Source of the DNA: Botryococcus braunii
Lineage: Eukaryota > Chlorophyta > Trebouxiophyceae
Assembly: GCA_002005505.1 (NCBI GenBank)
Contig: MVGU01000703.1
Location: 260,001-305,000 of the forward strand
Direction of reading: 5' to 3'
Length of the DNA stretch: 45,000 nt
Part shown: one piece after another, positions 19,201-27,549 of the stretch
How positions within the stretch are numbered: position 1 is the first letter of the stretch
Layout: each line of letters starts with the position of its first letter
The notes under the pieces: model-generated
The model's input: only the letters and a program-made list of their open reading frames with translations
What the model was told of the DNA's origin: nothing
The model's database searches: none
Translations under genes and position numbers: made by a program

Positions 19201-21487
19201 GGCCAGGGGGGGTGTAGAAACTCAATCCCAGGTAGAAAAAATGCAGAAGGTACAAGAGGGGTTGCGAATGCAGGGGAAGTCACAAATTCCCCTTCCTCCA
19301 GGGACCACCCTTACAAGGGAGCAGCGTTATGTACAGCGCGTGGCTAGGAGAGAGCATTCTGACATCCCATTGCATGCCCCTGACCCAGGTCAGGCAATTG
19401 TGAGTGAGCCAAACATGGTTGGTCTCCCTGATATGCAGGGGCAGGTTGAGACAGTCGAGGCTATGTTCGGTGCAGATGTAAGAGATGAGAGCAGTGGGTT
19501 AGACATGCCAGCAGTAGGGGAAGCTGGTGCCCAATCCCAGTCACTGGCTAGTCATGCTTATGGTGTGCAGGCTGACATTGTAGGCGCAGCTCAGGCAAGT
19601 CTGGGTAGTGTGCCCAAGTGTGAGTCCAGGAGAGAGAGAGAGCTGCTGCTCCCCTCTGCATTGCGGAAGGTGCGAGAATGTAAGGGTGCTGCACATGAGT
19701 CCAGTAGTCAAGGAGAGAGAGAGAGACTTGAGAAGGAATCAGATAATCCCGGCAGTACTGCCCAGTCCCAGCATAAGGTACATAATGTACCTTATTCTGG
19801 CAACCAGGGAGAGAGAGAGAGAGAAGGGAACAGCATCAGTAAGGCTGACAGCCCTGCTGCACCACAGCATAAGGTACAGAGTGTACCTTCTGTCACGTTG
19901 GGAAAAGTTCACGTGCCCTCAAACTTGAGGGAAGCCCAGCGCTCACCTCAGTGGGAGTTTTGGCAGCAGGCAATGCAAGAGGAGATGGAGTCTTTAGACA
20001 CCCATGAGGTTATGCAGTATGTGGAAAGACCCCATGGGCAGAAAGTTATCCCTGTTCATTGGATTTTTTCTACAAAAAACGATGCACATGGGAATGTCAC
20101 TCGGTTTAAAGCAAGATTGGTTGCCCAGGGTTGCAGACAGATTCCTGGTATAGATGTTGGTGAGGTTTTTGCACCTACCAGCAGCTATGGTGCTAGGAGA
20201 GCTGTGCTGGCAGTGGCTGCCACACAAAATCTTGAGATCCACCAAGTGGATATCAAGACAGCTTTTCTCAATGGGGAGTTGGAGGAAGAGGTCTATGTGA
20301 CCCAACCACCAGGATTTGAGAATGGCAACACGAGAGTTGTGTGCAAGCTCAGGAAGGCACTCTACGGTCTTAAGCAAGCCCCACGGGCTTGGCACAAGAC
20401 CTTGAGCGACAAGTTGAGCGTGATGGGGTATAGTGTGTGCAAGAGCGACGCTGGGGTATACATCAGGAGGGCCCCTGATGGTAATCTGTCGTTTATTCTT
20501 GTTTATGTCGATGATCTTCTCATAGTTGCCAGAGTGGTTGCAGAGATTGAGTGGGGGAAAGAGTTATTGAAGAAGGACTTCACCATCCATGATTTGGGAG
20601 AGGTGAATGATTTCCTGGGGTGTCAGGTCCTACGCAATAGAGTTCAGGGCACTATTTCCATGAGTTGCACTCCCAAGATTGATGCTCTTGTGGAGAAGTT
20701 TGGCGTTGCTGATGATGGACGTGGGGTTGATACCCCCATGTCCAAGGACTTCGTGGCTAGCAGCAGACCCGAGTCCTCAGATGGTATGTCACATGGGGCT
20801 GGTACCCCTCTGCCACCTGGTCATCGATACTGCGAGTTAATTGGATCGTTACTGTACATAGCCAATACGACCCGGCCTGACATTTCTCAGGCTGTTGGAG
20901 TGTTGTCAAGGTATAGAATGACACCCACTACCTCACACTGGAATGAGGCCATTCGAGTGCTGAAGTACTTGAGAGATACCAGAGAGTTAGCTCTTACTCT
21001 GGGTGGAAAGGGCCCTGAGCTAGAAGGCTATGTTGATGCCGACTATGCTGGGGACCTGGACCACAGGTATTCCACCACTGGCTATGTTCTATCAGTCTAT
21101 GGTAGTGCCGTGGTTTGGGGAAGCAAGAAGCAGAGCTCAGTTGCTACCTCAACTGTGCAAGCTGAGTTTATGGCAGCTGGCCATATTGTGAAGGAAGCCA
21201 ACTGGCTAAGGGGCTTCTTGGAAGAGATAGGGGCTGCACCTTGGAGGGTCAAAATTTTCTGTGACAACCAAGGATGCATTTCTAATTTACGGAACCCCCT
21301 GTATTCCAAATTCACAAAGCACGTTGCAGTAAGCTTCCACTACGCTAGGGAAGCTATGGCACTTGGGCAGGTAGATATCCTCTATGTGGAATCTGCACGC
21401 AATGTGGCTGACATTATGACCAAGCCACTTGCCAAGCCCGTGTTTGTTGGTCATCGTGATTCACTAGGTTTGAGAAGATACACTTAA
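16274..21487 (+). CDS. Copia-2 gag-pol polyprotein, intact
   Basis: 1737 residues in one frame, complete for a Ty1/copia element. Gag occupies about 1-330 with a CCHC knuckle at 311-324 (CHFCKAKGHFMTDC). Protease has D430 in IDSGAS. Integrase follows with its HHCC finger (HARLGHP ... CSECPKHCESC) and core residues in VDTVGP, DRGSEF and PQQNGVAER. A low-complexity spacer with GERERE blocks precedes RT (VDIKTAFLNGELEEEV, VYVDDLLIV). RNase H has GYVDADYAGD and ends near TKPLAKP. The order protease, integrase, RT, RNase H defines copia. The start is the ATG at 16274 (AGTATGACAAAAAGG). Gag and pol share one frame with no stop, unlike the gypsy and DIRS elements here. Confidence 0.97.
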   Translation: MTKRGKEKESSSETAMSQPGEVSGATPGQSMTGTQSATAEPKVEIDKAAYIPNTSNPKMTVMLDDGGRNFEFWYENLEACANTKGVRAALERPMPGSVENSAIKQWLIQSVPVIWHSQISCHKAAFDFIAWVKNSHTGGSNQDINLEWYKEMEQGIKTGETLKVYLYRMMDLATSLRNNAFILLDHNVGELMVKGLPPVLRLESLEVMATDKPPLELIQRILRAAASRGYKDPPAEGTPQAMAAAAVAGPSGGVAGASSSAGAAPGVGAVPGVGAALPANEQPPAGPSATTFGGRGRGPGRARRPREELTCHFCKAKGHFMTDCGPLRQLQALHQNMQAASVGPAAYWGQGGPQSSPQAWWDHGSGRGGPPSSASSPGPPSAYNYPTSQHTFPGWHLPPPPPPSGEAMFISLNVLAPTSHGASSTSWLIDSGASVHIVNDLSLLHNPVMHRQPLPLHLATSDAKGGIIASGSVCLVNARHEVFWLHNVQCVPSAHTNLISVTGAIQDGASFLTDTAGGYTAMKGPEGWCGDITRARGLFFLEFVSPVRGQQVGCRHIDHMAEASHLRKGHVCSERSLWHARLGHPGASSMQRFSKEDLVTGINISLAPCSECPKHCESCIQGKHSRPPFPVSSRPAHHPLDRVHVDTVGPISPPAITGERYWVTVVDESSHQVASLPVKSKDCIPKAVIDLLRFWQTQRGTVVKCVRTDRGSEFLNQQFKEFCAQQGTKMESSAPYTPQQNGVAERMNRTLKERTRTLLVHAAADPSLWKEALETATLLYNVGPTSGRSLTPMELFFGVKPDVSVLRTFGCVAHVHIPSGQRSVFGPKTIPGMFTGYCPQSKAYRVYVGNGVWKESRDVSFIEHLRGAERVGLSKVQPGSVYDSRISPPLGSENLATPQAILSAAPPTFWDEQDDHGVETLSTGAPGTSGLCAGDQSGDGTTAAHDQGNPTSLDSTVGTPEPSQHSWSVLEHMQNLARGGVETQSQVEKMQKVQEGLRMQGKSQIPLPPGTTLTREQRYVQRVARREHSDIPLHAPDPGQAIVSEPNMVGLPDMQGQVETVEAMFGADVRDESSGLDMPAVGEAGAQSQSLASHAYGVQADIVGAAQASLGSVPKCESRRERELLLPSALRKVRECKGAAHESSSQGERERLEKESDNPGSTAQSQHKVHNVPYSGNQGEREREGNSISKADSPAAPQHKVQSVPSVTLGKVHVPSNLREAQRSPQWEFWQQAMQEEMESLDTHEVMQYVERPHGQKVIPVHWIFSTKNDAHGNVTRFKARLVAQGCRQIPGIDVGEVFAPTSSYGARRAVLAVAATQNLEIHQVDIKTAFLNGELEEEVYVTQPPGFENGNTRVVCKLRKALYGLKQAPRAWHKTLSDKLSVMGYSVCKSDAGVYIRRAPDGNLSFILVYVDDLLIVARVVAEIEWGKELLKKDFTIHDLGEVNDFLGCQVLRNRVQGTISMSCTPKIDALVEKFGVADDGRGVDTPMSKDFVASSRPESSDGMSHGAGTPLPPGHRYCELIGSLLYIANTTRPDISQAVGVLSRYRMTPTTSHWNEAIRVLKYLRDTRELALTLGGKGPELEGYVDADYAGDLDHRYSTTGYVLSVYGSAVVWGSKKQSSVATSTVQAEFMAAGHIVKEANWLRGFLEEIGAAPWRVKIFCDNQGCISNLRNPLYSKFTKHVAVSFHYAREAMALGQVDILYVESARNVADIMTKPLAKPVFVGHRDSLGLRRYT
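19773..19795 (+). promoter_or_regulatory. Coding-region palindrome 1 with two GTAC cores
   Basis: A 23-bp inverted repeat of AAGGTACA and TGTACCTT half-sites, perfect except for the central base. It is inside the gag-pol spacer and follows a GA-repeat block. The same block is in copia-1. Confidence 0.45.
19871..19889 (+). promoter_or_regulatory. Coding-region palindrome 2 with two GTAC cores
   Basis: AAGGTACA and TGTACCTT separated by GAG. It is the second module of the same kind, again preceded by a (GA)n block, about 100 bp after palindrome 1. Confidence 0.45.
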
Positions 21488-21492
21488 AGCAT

Positions 21493-21507
21493 GCAGGCAA
21501 GGGGAAG
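21493..21507 (+). other. Copia-2 polypurine tract
   Basis: GGCAAGGGGAAG immediately precedes the 3' LTR. The same sequence precedes the 3' LTR of copia-3. Confidence 0.75.
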
Positions 21508-21599
21508 TGTTGAGTTCTGAACATTATTATTGAATGCCTTGTGCTTTAAGTGATCTTCATGTGTGCACTATTAGGATATGGGTCCATTGAGAACATAAG
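21508..21599 (+). repeat. Copia-2 3' LTR, left part
   Basis: The first 92 bp of the LTR, ending in ATAAG, the gypsy-B target site. The LTR resumes at 27550. Confidence 0.95.
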
Positions 21600-21762
21600 T
21601 GTAAAGTTATCCGAATTGTTTGCACCGATGAAAGTGCCAGTGTGGCCCGAGCGCCACACCGTATGTGCTAGCGCGAAGCCTAAAGAGGCTACGCCTGGCC
21701 TAATGTACCGCTTGGCATCCGACGGGGCTAACCCTGGCGGAGTCTGCCTGCCGCGCGCTACA
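21600..21762 (-). repeat. Gypsy-B 3' LTR (163 bp)
   Basis: On the + strand it reads TGTAAAGTTATCC ... GCGCGCTACA. It has two hairpins: stem GTGTGGC/GCCACAC with loop CCGAGC (21640-21659), and stem AGCCT/AGGCT extended by GCG/CGC (21671-21694). Confidence 0.95.
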
Positions 21763-22192
21763 TTCTCCCCCCTCCTAGGTGACCGAGCTCCCGGGAGGCC
21801 TGCCAAAGCAAGCCGCAGTCACAGGCAGAGGTGTATAGAAGGTCACTGCCACACTTCTATACATCACACTTTGAGCCGGCGAGTCTCCTCCAGACACCAG
21901 ACCGCAGCCTGGGTGTACACTTGCCTGAGGTATCTCTATGGTACGCCTAGACCAGAATCCCGCAGTGACGGGGCCCAAAGGGCAGTCGTCGGCGTGAACA
22001 AATGTACACTCCACGTGTACAGGTTCCCATGAAGAAGCAGTGAAGTTGCTAGCTTCAGGGCGGATAGTAGGGGCCGGGGCTGGACGACACTTAGCCACCA
22101 AGTCAGGGGACGTTCTGTGATCACGCGAACGTGTGGGTAAACCACGACCCCCCGGTGACGCAGCTTGACAGGCTCGTGCTGCTGTGTTTCCC
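21763..22192 (-). other. Gypsy-B 3' untranslated region and polypurine tract
   Basis: No gene seen. The purine run adjoining the LTR (minus strand GGAGGGGGGAGAA, 21763-21775) is the polypurine tract. The rest is about 415 bp of non-coding sequence conserved in gypsy-C. Confidence 0.7.
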
Positions 22193-25100
22193 CTAGTCAA
22201 CCTGCCCACGACGGCGTGCCCCGCCTCGTGGTGCCCGTGCGTTGACTGTGTCCCAGTATCCCTTTACAACATTGGGAGCATTTGTCAAATTCCGTTCCTC
22301 TTCCCAGGTGTCATGCTCTGACGAGTAACCCTTCCAGCGGACAAGGTACTCATACTTGGGACGGCCACGTGAATTGACACGACGGTGGTCCATTAAGGCT
22401 TCCACCTCGTACTCATCTTCCCCCTCCAGCACCTCGGCAGGTGGTGGGGGTTGCATCGAACCATCCCGCCGGTACCGTTCCAGGTTGGAGACATGAAAGA
22501 CATCATGAATCCTCCATCGTGCCGGGAGGTCAAGCTCATAAGCTTGGGTACCCACACGTTTCACGACTTGGAACGGCCCTACCCAACGCGGGAGGAGCTT
22601 GGGCGTGCCTACCTTGAAACGGAGGTTCTTTGAGGAGAGGAGGACCCAGTCCCCCACACCAAATTGAACGGCCCTTCGTTTGGTGTTGGCATACTGCGCT
22701 TGTCTCGCAGTGGCCACCCGATGGGTCATCCTGGCCTCATTGATGAGGCGTTGCATGCCCTGAACAAAGTCAGACGCACAAGGTACCCGTCTATTGGGGA
22801 GAATCGCGACTGGCAGGTGGGGGTGAAACCCGTAGTTCAGCAAAAACGGCGAGGACCCCGTGGACTCGTGATCGCAATTATTGATCGCGAATTCTGCACA
22901 GACCAACTTCTCATCCCAATCATCCTGGGACTTGGCCACATACATGCGTAGCATGTCCTCGAGCACTCGATTCACTCTCTCAGTCTGCCCATCCGTCTGC
23001 GGATGGTAGGCTGTTGACATGGCTTGTCGAGTCCCAATGGATTGACACAAAGCTCTAGCAAAGTGGCTGGTGAAGAGCTTATCTCTATCGGACACCACCA
23101 CTTGGGGAACACCATGCAACTTCCACACATTGTCAACGTACAGCTTAGCCGTCTGCTCAGCCGTAGCCTTGGTGGTTGTGGGCATAAGATGCACCATCTT
23201 GGTCAGCTTATCCACTACGACGAAAATGGCATCATGACCCTTGCCTGTCCTAGGCAATTGGGTAATGAAATCCATAGTCACCGTGTGCCAAGGATTCAGC
23301 GGCAACTGTAAAGGTTGCAGCAACCCCGCAGGCAAAGTGTTCCGAGCCTTGTTCTTCTGACACAAGTGGCACGTTAGCACGTAACGTTCGATGTCAGCAA
23401 GCATGGTAGGCCACCAATAATGGCGCCTTACCAGGGCCAAGGTTTTCTTCACTCCTTGATGGCCAGCATACGGGCTATCATGCAGTTCCTTGAGGATGTG
23501 AGCTCGCAGCCCGAAAGCATCCGGAACCACGGCCTTCCCCTCCCTCAGAAGGAAGCCGTCAAAGTCTAGCAGACCTTCAACATTCTGCTTATCTTGGAAC
23601 CATGGGTCTTGAGTATAACCCTGGACAAATTTGTCCTTCCAAGACAGAGCAACCCCGGCCGCAGCACTCCCCTCCCCCGCAGAGCGGATAGTGCCAACCA
23701 AGGCACAAAGAGAGAGCGTTGGCAGACAACGGTGCGCCGGGTGCGAACACCCACCAATCACCACGCCATTGATGATTGGACAAGGAGCCTCATAGTCGGA
23801 CGGATGCCGACTCAGAGCGTCAGCCACCACATTGGACGTTCCGGGGGCATAGTCCATGCGAAAATTGAACCTTGAAAGGAACTCTGCCCACCTGGTTTGC
23901 CGTCTACTTAAAGTAGGCAAAGTGTCCAAATAAGTGATAGCCTTGTGGTCCGTGACTACACGAAACTCAGGGGCCCCCTCTAGGTAGCACCTCCAGACTG
24001 TCAATGCATGCACCACAGCTAGAAGTTCTTGCTCCCCAGTAGGATAGTTAACCTCAGCGGGAGTCAAGCGACGACTCTCGTAGGCAACTGGGCGACCCTC
24101 CTGGTACAACACGGCCCCCAACCCTGCCAAAGACGCATCGCAATGGACCTCAAACGGCTTTGAGAAGTCAGGATACGCTAAGCAAGGTGCATGTGTCAAG
24201 GCATGTTTAATCTCGGTAAACGCCCGAACACACCCAGCACTCCATACCCAGGTCACACCTTGGCGTAGGAGTCTGTACAGTGGCGATGCAAGTGCTGCAA
24301 AATTGCGAACAAACTTGCGAAAGTAAGTTGCCAGCCCCAGGAAAGACCGCAACTCGCCAACATTCTTCGGTGTGCGCCAATTAGCAACTGAAGCCACCTT
24401 ACGTGGGTCCACTTTAATCCCATCGGCTGAGACTAAATGGCCCAAGTACTCCAGCTCATCCTTGGCGAAAGAGCACTTCTTTAGGTTAGCATACAACTTA
24501 TGCTGCCGCAACAGTTCAAGGACTTTGCGGAGATGCTCCCTATGCTCTTCAATGGACTTGCTGTAGATGAGGATGTCATCAAGGTACACGAGCACAAACT
24601 TGTGCAGGTAAGGAGCAAAGATAGCATTCATGGCAGTTTGAAACGTGGCCGGGGCATTAGTCAGCCCAAATGGCAAAACCCGCCACTCGAACAACCCCGC
24701 GGGTGTTCTGAAAGCTGTCTTTGGCATATCCTCATCTATGATCCGGATCTGGTGATAGCCAGACGTGAGGTCAAGACTAGAGAACACTGTAGAACCCTGC
24801 AGTTGATCAAGAGTATCATCGATACGAGGCATCGGATACCTGTTCTTGACCGTCTGTCGATTCAAAGCTCGGTAATCAATGACCATCCGGAGGCTTCCAT
24901 CCTTCTTTTGCACAAAAAGAATGGGCGCACCATAGGGTGATGTAGACGGCTGGATATACCCTTTGTCCAACAATAGCTTTGTCTGGCGTAACGCCTCATC
25001 ATACTCTAAGCGTGAAAGCCGGTACAACGGACGAGACGGTGGACGAGCATGTGGATCGCTCAAGGGTATAGTGTGTCTAACCCCTTGCCTCTCAGGCGGA

Positions 25101-25789
25101 AGGTGCGGGACATCTTCAGGGAAAACATCTTGGAATTCACTGAGTATGTCAACAACAGGAGAGTTAGGAGAAGGAATGGAGACATTCGGATCGGTAGACA
25201 GATCGGTTACAATTGCCAGAAAGGACTGACAGCCTTTTCTGCTTAACCTTCTAGCCTGCACCGCAGACAAAACCAATCTAGGCACATCCTCCACTTCTGA
25301 ACCCTTCAAAGGCCTCTCCTCCTTAGGCGGGCAACGCAAAACGAACGGCTTGTTCTTTCTTGTATACCCCCTAACGGTGTCCTCTTCAAACATGAGATTT
25401 GCACGGAATGTCTTTAACCAGGGAGTCCCCAACAGCACATTCCAATCCATGGCAAAGTCTAGCACAAGACACGACACCTTAGCAAACTGTACCCCCTGGA
25501 TGACAATGTCTAAGACAGCACATCCGATATGGTTTACAGTTCTCCCGTCAGCCAACTTAATGCTTAAAGAATCCCCCTTCGGCGGCACAATCTCCAAGTG
25601 AAGGGCTTTAGCAAAGTCTGCACTGACCACATTGCAAGAAGCTCCAGAGTCCAGCATTGCCGTGGCCTTGCTCCCCTGCACCTCGGCAGGAAACACCATC
25701 ACAAGCTGTGACACGGCTTCTTGACAAGCAAATGCATGAATAGACGTCAAACATGCAGGGCCTACATCGCCAAGCGAAGGCCCACACCT
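22193..25789 (-). CDS. Gypsy-B Pol with C-terminal chromodomain
   Basis: About 1198 residues, open from directly after the gag TGA (25790-25792) in the same frame. The first in-frame ATG is in QLVMVFPAEV just before the protease. Domains in order: protease (MLDSGASCNVV), RT (YPMPRIDDTLDQLQG, SSLDLTSGYHQIRI, LVYLDDILIYSK), RNase H (FEVHCDASLAGLGAVLY), integrase with HHCC finger (HDSPYAGHQG ... CHLCQK) and core (VVVDKLTKMVHLM, SDRDKLFTS, YHPQTDGQTERVNR), then the chromodomain (YLVRWKGYSSEHDTWEEE). The integrase chromodomain probably directs insertion to modified chromatin. All catalytic residues I looked for are present. No stop or frameshift. Confidence 0.96.
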   Translation of the reverse strand, partial: RCGPSLGDVGPACLTSIHAFACQEAVSQLVMVFPAEVQGSKATAMLDSGASCNVVSADFAKALHLEIVPPKGDSLSIKLADGRTVNHIGCAVLDIVIQGVQFAKVSCLVLDFAMDWNVLLGTPWLKTFRANLMFEEDTVRGYTRKNKPFVLRCPPKEERPLKGSEVEDVPRLVLSAVQARRLSRKGCQSFLAIVTDLSTDPNVSIPSPNSPVVDILSEFQDVFPEDVPHLPPERQGVRHTIPLSDPHARPPSRPLYRLSRLEYDEALRQTKLLLDKGYIQPSTSPYGAPILFVQKKDGSLRMVIDYRALNRQTVKNRYPMPRIDDTLDQLQGSTVFSSLDLTSGYHQIRIIDEDMPKTAFRTPAGLFEWRVLPFGLTNAPATFQTAMNAIFAPYLHKFVLVYLDDILIYSKSIEEHREHLRKVLELLRQHKLYANLKKCSFAKDELEYLGHLVSADGIKVDPRKVASVANWRTPKNVGELRSFLGLATYFRKFVRNFAALASPLYRLLRQGVTWVWSAGCVRAFTEIKHALTHAPCLAYPDFSKPFEVHCDASLAGLGAVLYQEGRPVAYESRRLTPAEVNYPTGEQELLAVVHALTVWRCYLEGAPEFRVVTDHKAITYLDTLPTLSRRQTRWAEFLSRFNFRMDYAPGTSNVVADALSRHPSDYEAPCPIINGVVIGGCSHPAHRCLPTLSLCALVGTIRSAGEGSAAAGVALSWKDKFVQGYTQDPWFQDKQNVEGLLDFDGFLLREGKAVVPDAFGLRAHILKELHDSPYAGHQGVKKTLALVRRHYWWPTMLADIERYVLTCHLCQKNKARNTLPAGLLQPLQLPLNPWHTVTMDFITQLPRTGKGHDAIFVVVDKLTKMVHLMPTTTKATAEQTAKLYVDNVWKLHGVPQVVVSDRDKLFTSHFARALCQSIGTRQAMSTAYHPQTDGQTERVNRVLEDMLRMYVAKSQDDWDEKLVCAEFAINNCDHESTGSSPFLLNYGFHPHLPVAILPNRRVPCASDFVQGMQRLINEARMTHRVATARQAQYANTKRRAVQFGVGDWVLLSSKNLRFKVGTPKLLPRWVGPFQVVKRVGTQAYELDLPARWRIHDVFHVSNLERYRRDGSMQPPPPAEVLEGEDEYEVEALMDHRRVNSRGRPKYEYLVRWKGYSSEHDTWEEERNLTNAPNVVKGYWDTVNARAPRGGARRRGQVD

Positions 25790-27277
25790 TCAAGCATTAG
25801 AAGGTCCCGCGCCGGGGCTTGTCTTCTTGCCAGAAGACCCCTTCTTGAGAGGGCATTCGAATGCAAAATGGCCGGGCTTGTTGCATTCGAAACAGACGCC
25901 AGCGGCCAGCTTCCCAGCCGCCTCTCGCCTGTCCTGGCTTAGGCCGTACTTCTTCTGAAGTTTGCCCAAGTGGCGTGTGGCTCCCTTGGGATGGTTATGG
26001 GCGGGACGCTTGGTCCCACGGTCCCGAGGTACTTCTCCCTCCTCGCGGTCCCCATAGACCTTCTCCTTTCCCTTGGAGACACCTGAAAGCATAGCCAACA
26101 AAGATTCAGCCTCTTTGGCAGCTTTCACCACCGCCTCCACATTGCTCATCTCACGCCTTACCGAGGCATCCTTCATAATGAGTTCAAGTAGAGCGGGTTT
26201 TAGGCCAGCCCGAAAAGCTGCACAAGCTTCAGGCCCAGTTACTGGATATGTGACTGCCTCAACTGTTATTGCCCTAAAGGCAGTATAGTATTGAGCCACT
26301 GTTCCAGATTGTTTAAGTTGCGCCAAACGATATCGCACGGTGTCTTCCACTGACATATCGACAAAGTTGGCCAACAATTCAGCTTTGAACAAATCAAAGT
26401 CTTTCACATCCTTGCCATGCAAAGCCAAAGACTTTTTAATCAAAGCCCATTGTTCAGCTGCTTTCCCAGAAAGACACAAGGATGCGTGATCCACAAGCGT
26501 ATCAGGAGTGAGCTGCAACAACGCCGCGTATGCCGCAAACTGCTCGAACCAAGTTGTTATCTTAGTCCCATCCTTGCTTCCATTAAAAATAGGCGCTGGA
26601 GGCCTCGTTTTAGGAGCAACGAAAGGCATAGGCGAGGGAGACGCACCTTGTCCCCCCCCCGATCCTTGCAGCAAACGCATAATCGCGTCCATCTTGCCGT
26701 CCAGGCTGCCAACTTGGGTTCCCAAAGACCCAATATCAGTGTTAAGAGCCTGGACGGACGACTCTATGCTGGTCACCCTTCTGTCGTGTAGGACATGACT
26801 CGGGATCCGAGCATAAAAAGCGCGCGCCGCAGCGCACCAAAGCCAATACCTCCACACAACTTTTGCCCAAATAGTGGAAGCTTCCACTAAATCTTTGGAA
26901 CATTGTGCAAGGCCTAGGCCATCGTCGCCCTCAGAGGACGGGTGCCGAACTGAATCGGCACACTCCGTCATAAGTGCCCGAGCCTCTTTCAAATCGTTGA
27001 TGACTTCAACAATGCCGAGCCTTGCCCACTCAAGAGCTTCCTCAGCAGTCTCAAAGTCAAAAACCTTGGAAAGCAAGCCCTTCCAGTCATAACCCGAAGT
27101 CGAGTCGACCGGGTCAACACCCTCTGGAATATCTGGCACCTCAATATCCAACTCTTTCAGATATGAATAATAAGGTCTAGTATTTCCAGGGTATGGGAGC
27201 CTCCTTAGCGTGTATCGAGGAGGTTTGCCCACCAAAGGGACGAGGTCGGTCGGGATCGGCGGCAAAACGAGAGCCAT
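25790..27277 (-). CDS. Gypsy-B Gag
   Basis: 495 residues from the ATG at 27277 (MALVLPPIPTD). The middle is a retrotransposon gag capsid region (FNGSKDGTKITTWFEQF, LSGKAAEQWALIKK, VAQYYTAFRAIT). A CCHC knuckle, CFECNKPGHFAFEC, lies near the end. It stops at TGA 25790-25792 (context GCT TGA AGG) and pol continues in the same frame. The frame is also open upstream of this ATG toward the primer site, but the first Met is at 27277. Confidence 0.92.
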   Translation of the reverse strand: MALVLPPIPTDLVPLVGKPPRYTLRRLPYPGNTRPYYSYLKELDIEVPDIPEGVDPVDSTSGYDWKGLLSKVFDFETAEEALEWARLGIVEVINDLKEARALMTECADSVRHPSSEGDDGLGLAQCSKDLVEASTIWAKVVWRYWLWCAAARAFYARIPSHVLHDRRVTSIESSVQALNTDIGSLGTQVGSLDGKMDAIMRLLQGSGGGQGASPSPMPFVAPKTRPPAPIFNGSKDGTKITTWFEQFAAYAALLQLTPDTLVDHASLCLSGKAAEQWALIKKSLALHGKDVKDFDLFKAELLANFVDMSVEDTVRYRLAQLKQSGTVAQYYTAFRAITVEAVTYPVTGPEACAAFRAGLKPALLELIMKDASVRREMSNVEAVVKAAKEAESLLAMLSGVSKGKEKVYGDREEGEVPRDRGTKRPAHNHPKGATRHLGKLQKKYGLSQDRREAAGKLAAGVCFECNKPGHFAFECPLKKGSSGKKTSPGAGPSNA

Positions 27278-27365
27278 TAAACCCAAACAAAGGAGCGCAA
27301 CCCCAAACCGAAAAGCAAAGATGCTTAAAAAAAATTTTGTCAAGCCAATCAAAGCAGAAGTGACC

Positions 27366-27381
27366 GATATGGGGCACCAAA
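27366..27381 (-). other. Gypsy-B primer binding site
   Basis: The minus strand reads TTTGGTGCCCCATATC directly after the 5' LTR. TGGTGCCCC fits the complement of a tRNA 3' end (GGGGCACCA). Which tRNA is not resolved. Confidence 0.55.
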
Positions 27382-27544
27382 TGTAAAGTTATCCGAATTG
27401 TTTGCACCGATGAAAGTGCCAGTGTGGCCCGAGCGCCACACCGTATGTGCTAGCGCGAAGCCTAAAGAGGCTACGCCTGGCCTAATGTACCGCTTGGCAT
27501 CCGACGGGGCTAACCCTGGCGGAGTCTGCCTGCCGCGCGCTACA
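27382..27544 (-). repeat. Gypsy-B 5' LTR (163 bp)
   Basis: Appears identical to 21600-21762 and is followed by the ATAAG duplication at 27545-27549. Confidence 0.95.
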
Positions 27545-27549
27545 ATAAG

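Larger units (their letters stand above)
21600..27544 (-). mobile_element. Gypsy-B, intact chromodomain Ty3/gypsy element (chromovirus)
   Basis: A 5945-bp element read on the minus strand between ATAAG duplications (21595-21599 and 27545-27549). It has 163-bp LTRs that look identical, a short leader with the primer site next to the 5' LTR, gag, pol with a C-terminal chromodomain, a 430-bp 3' untranslated part and a polypurine tract. It looks complete and young. It inserted within the AAGGTACCTT palindrome of the copia-2 LTR. Confidence 0.96.

Noticed and set aside
27278..27352. A hydrophobic N-terminal extension of gypsy-B Gag that could be a membrane anchor.
   Set aside because: It would need a non-ATG start (TTG). 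The first ATG is at 27277, and this stretch is better read as untranslated leader next to the primer site.
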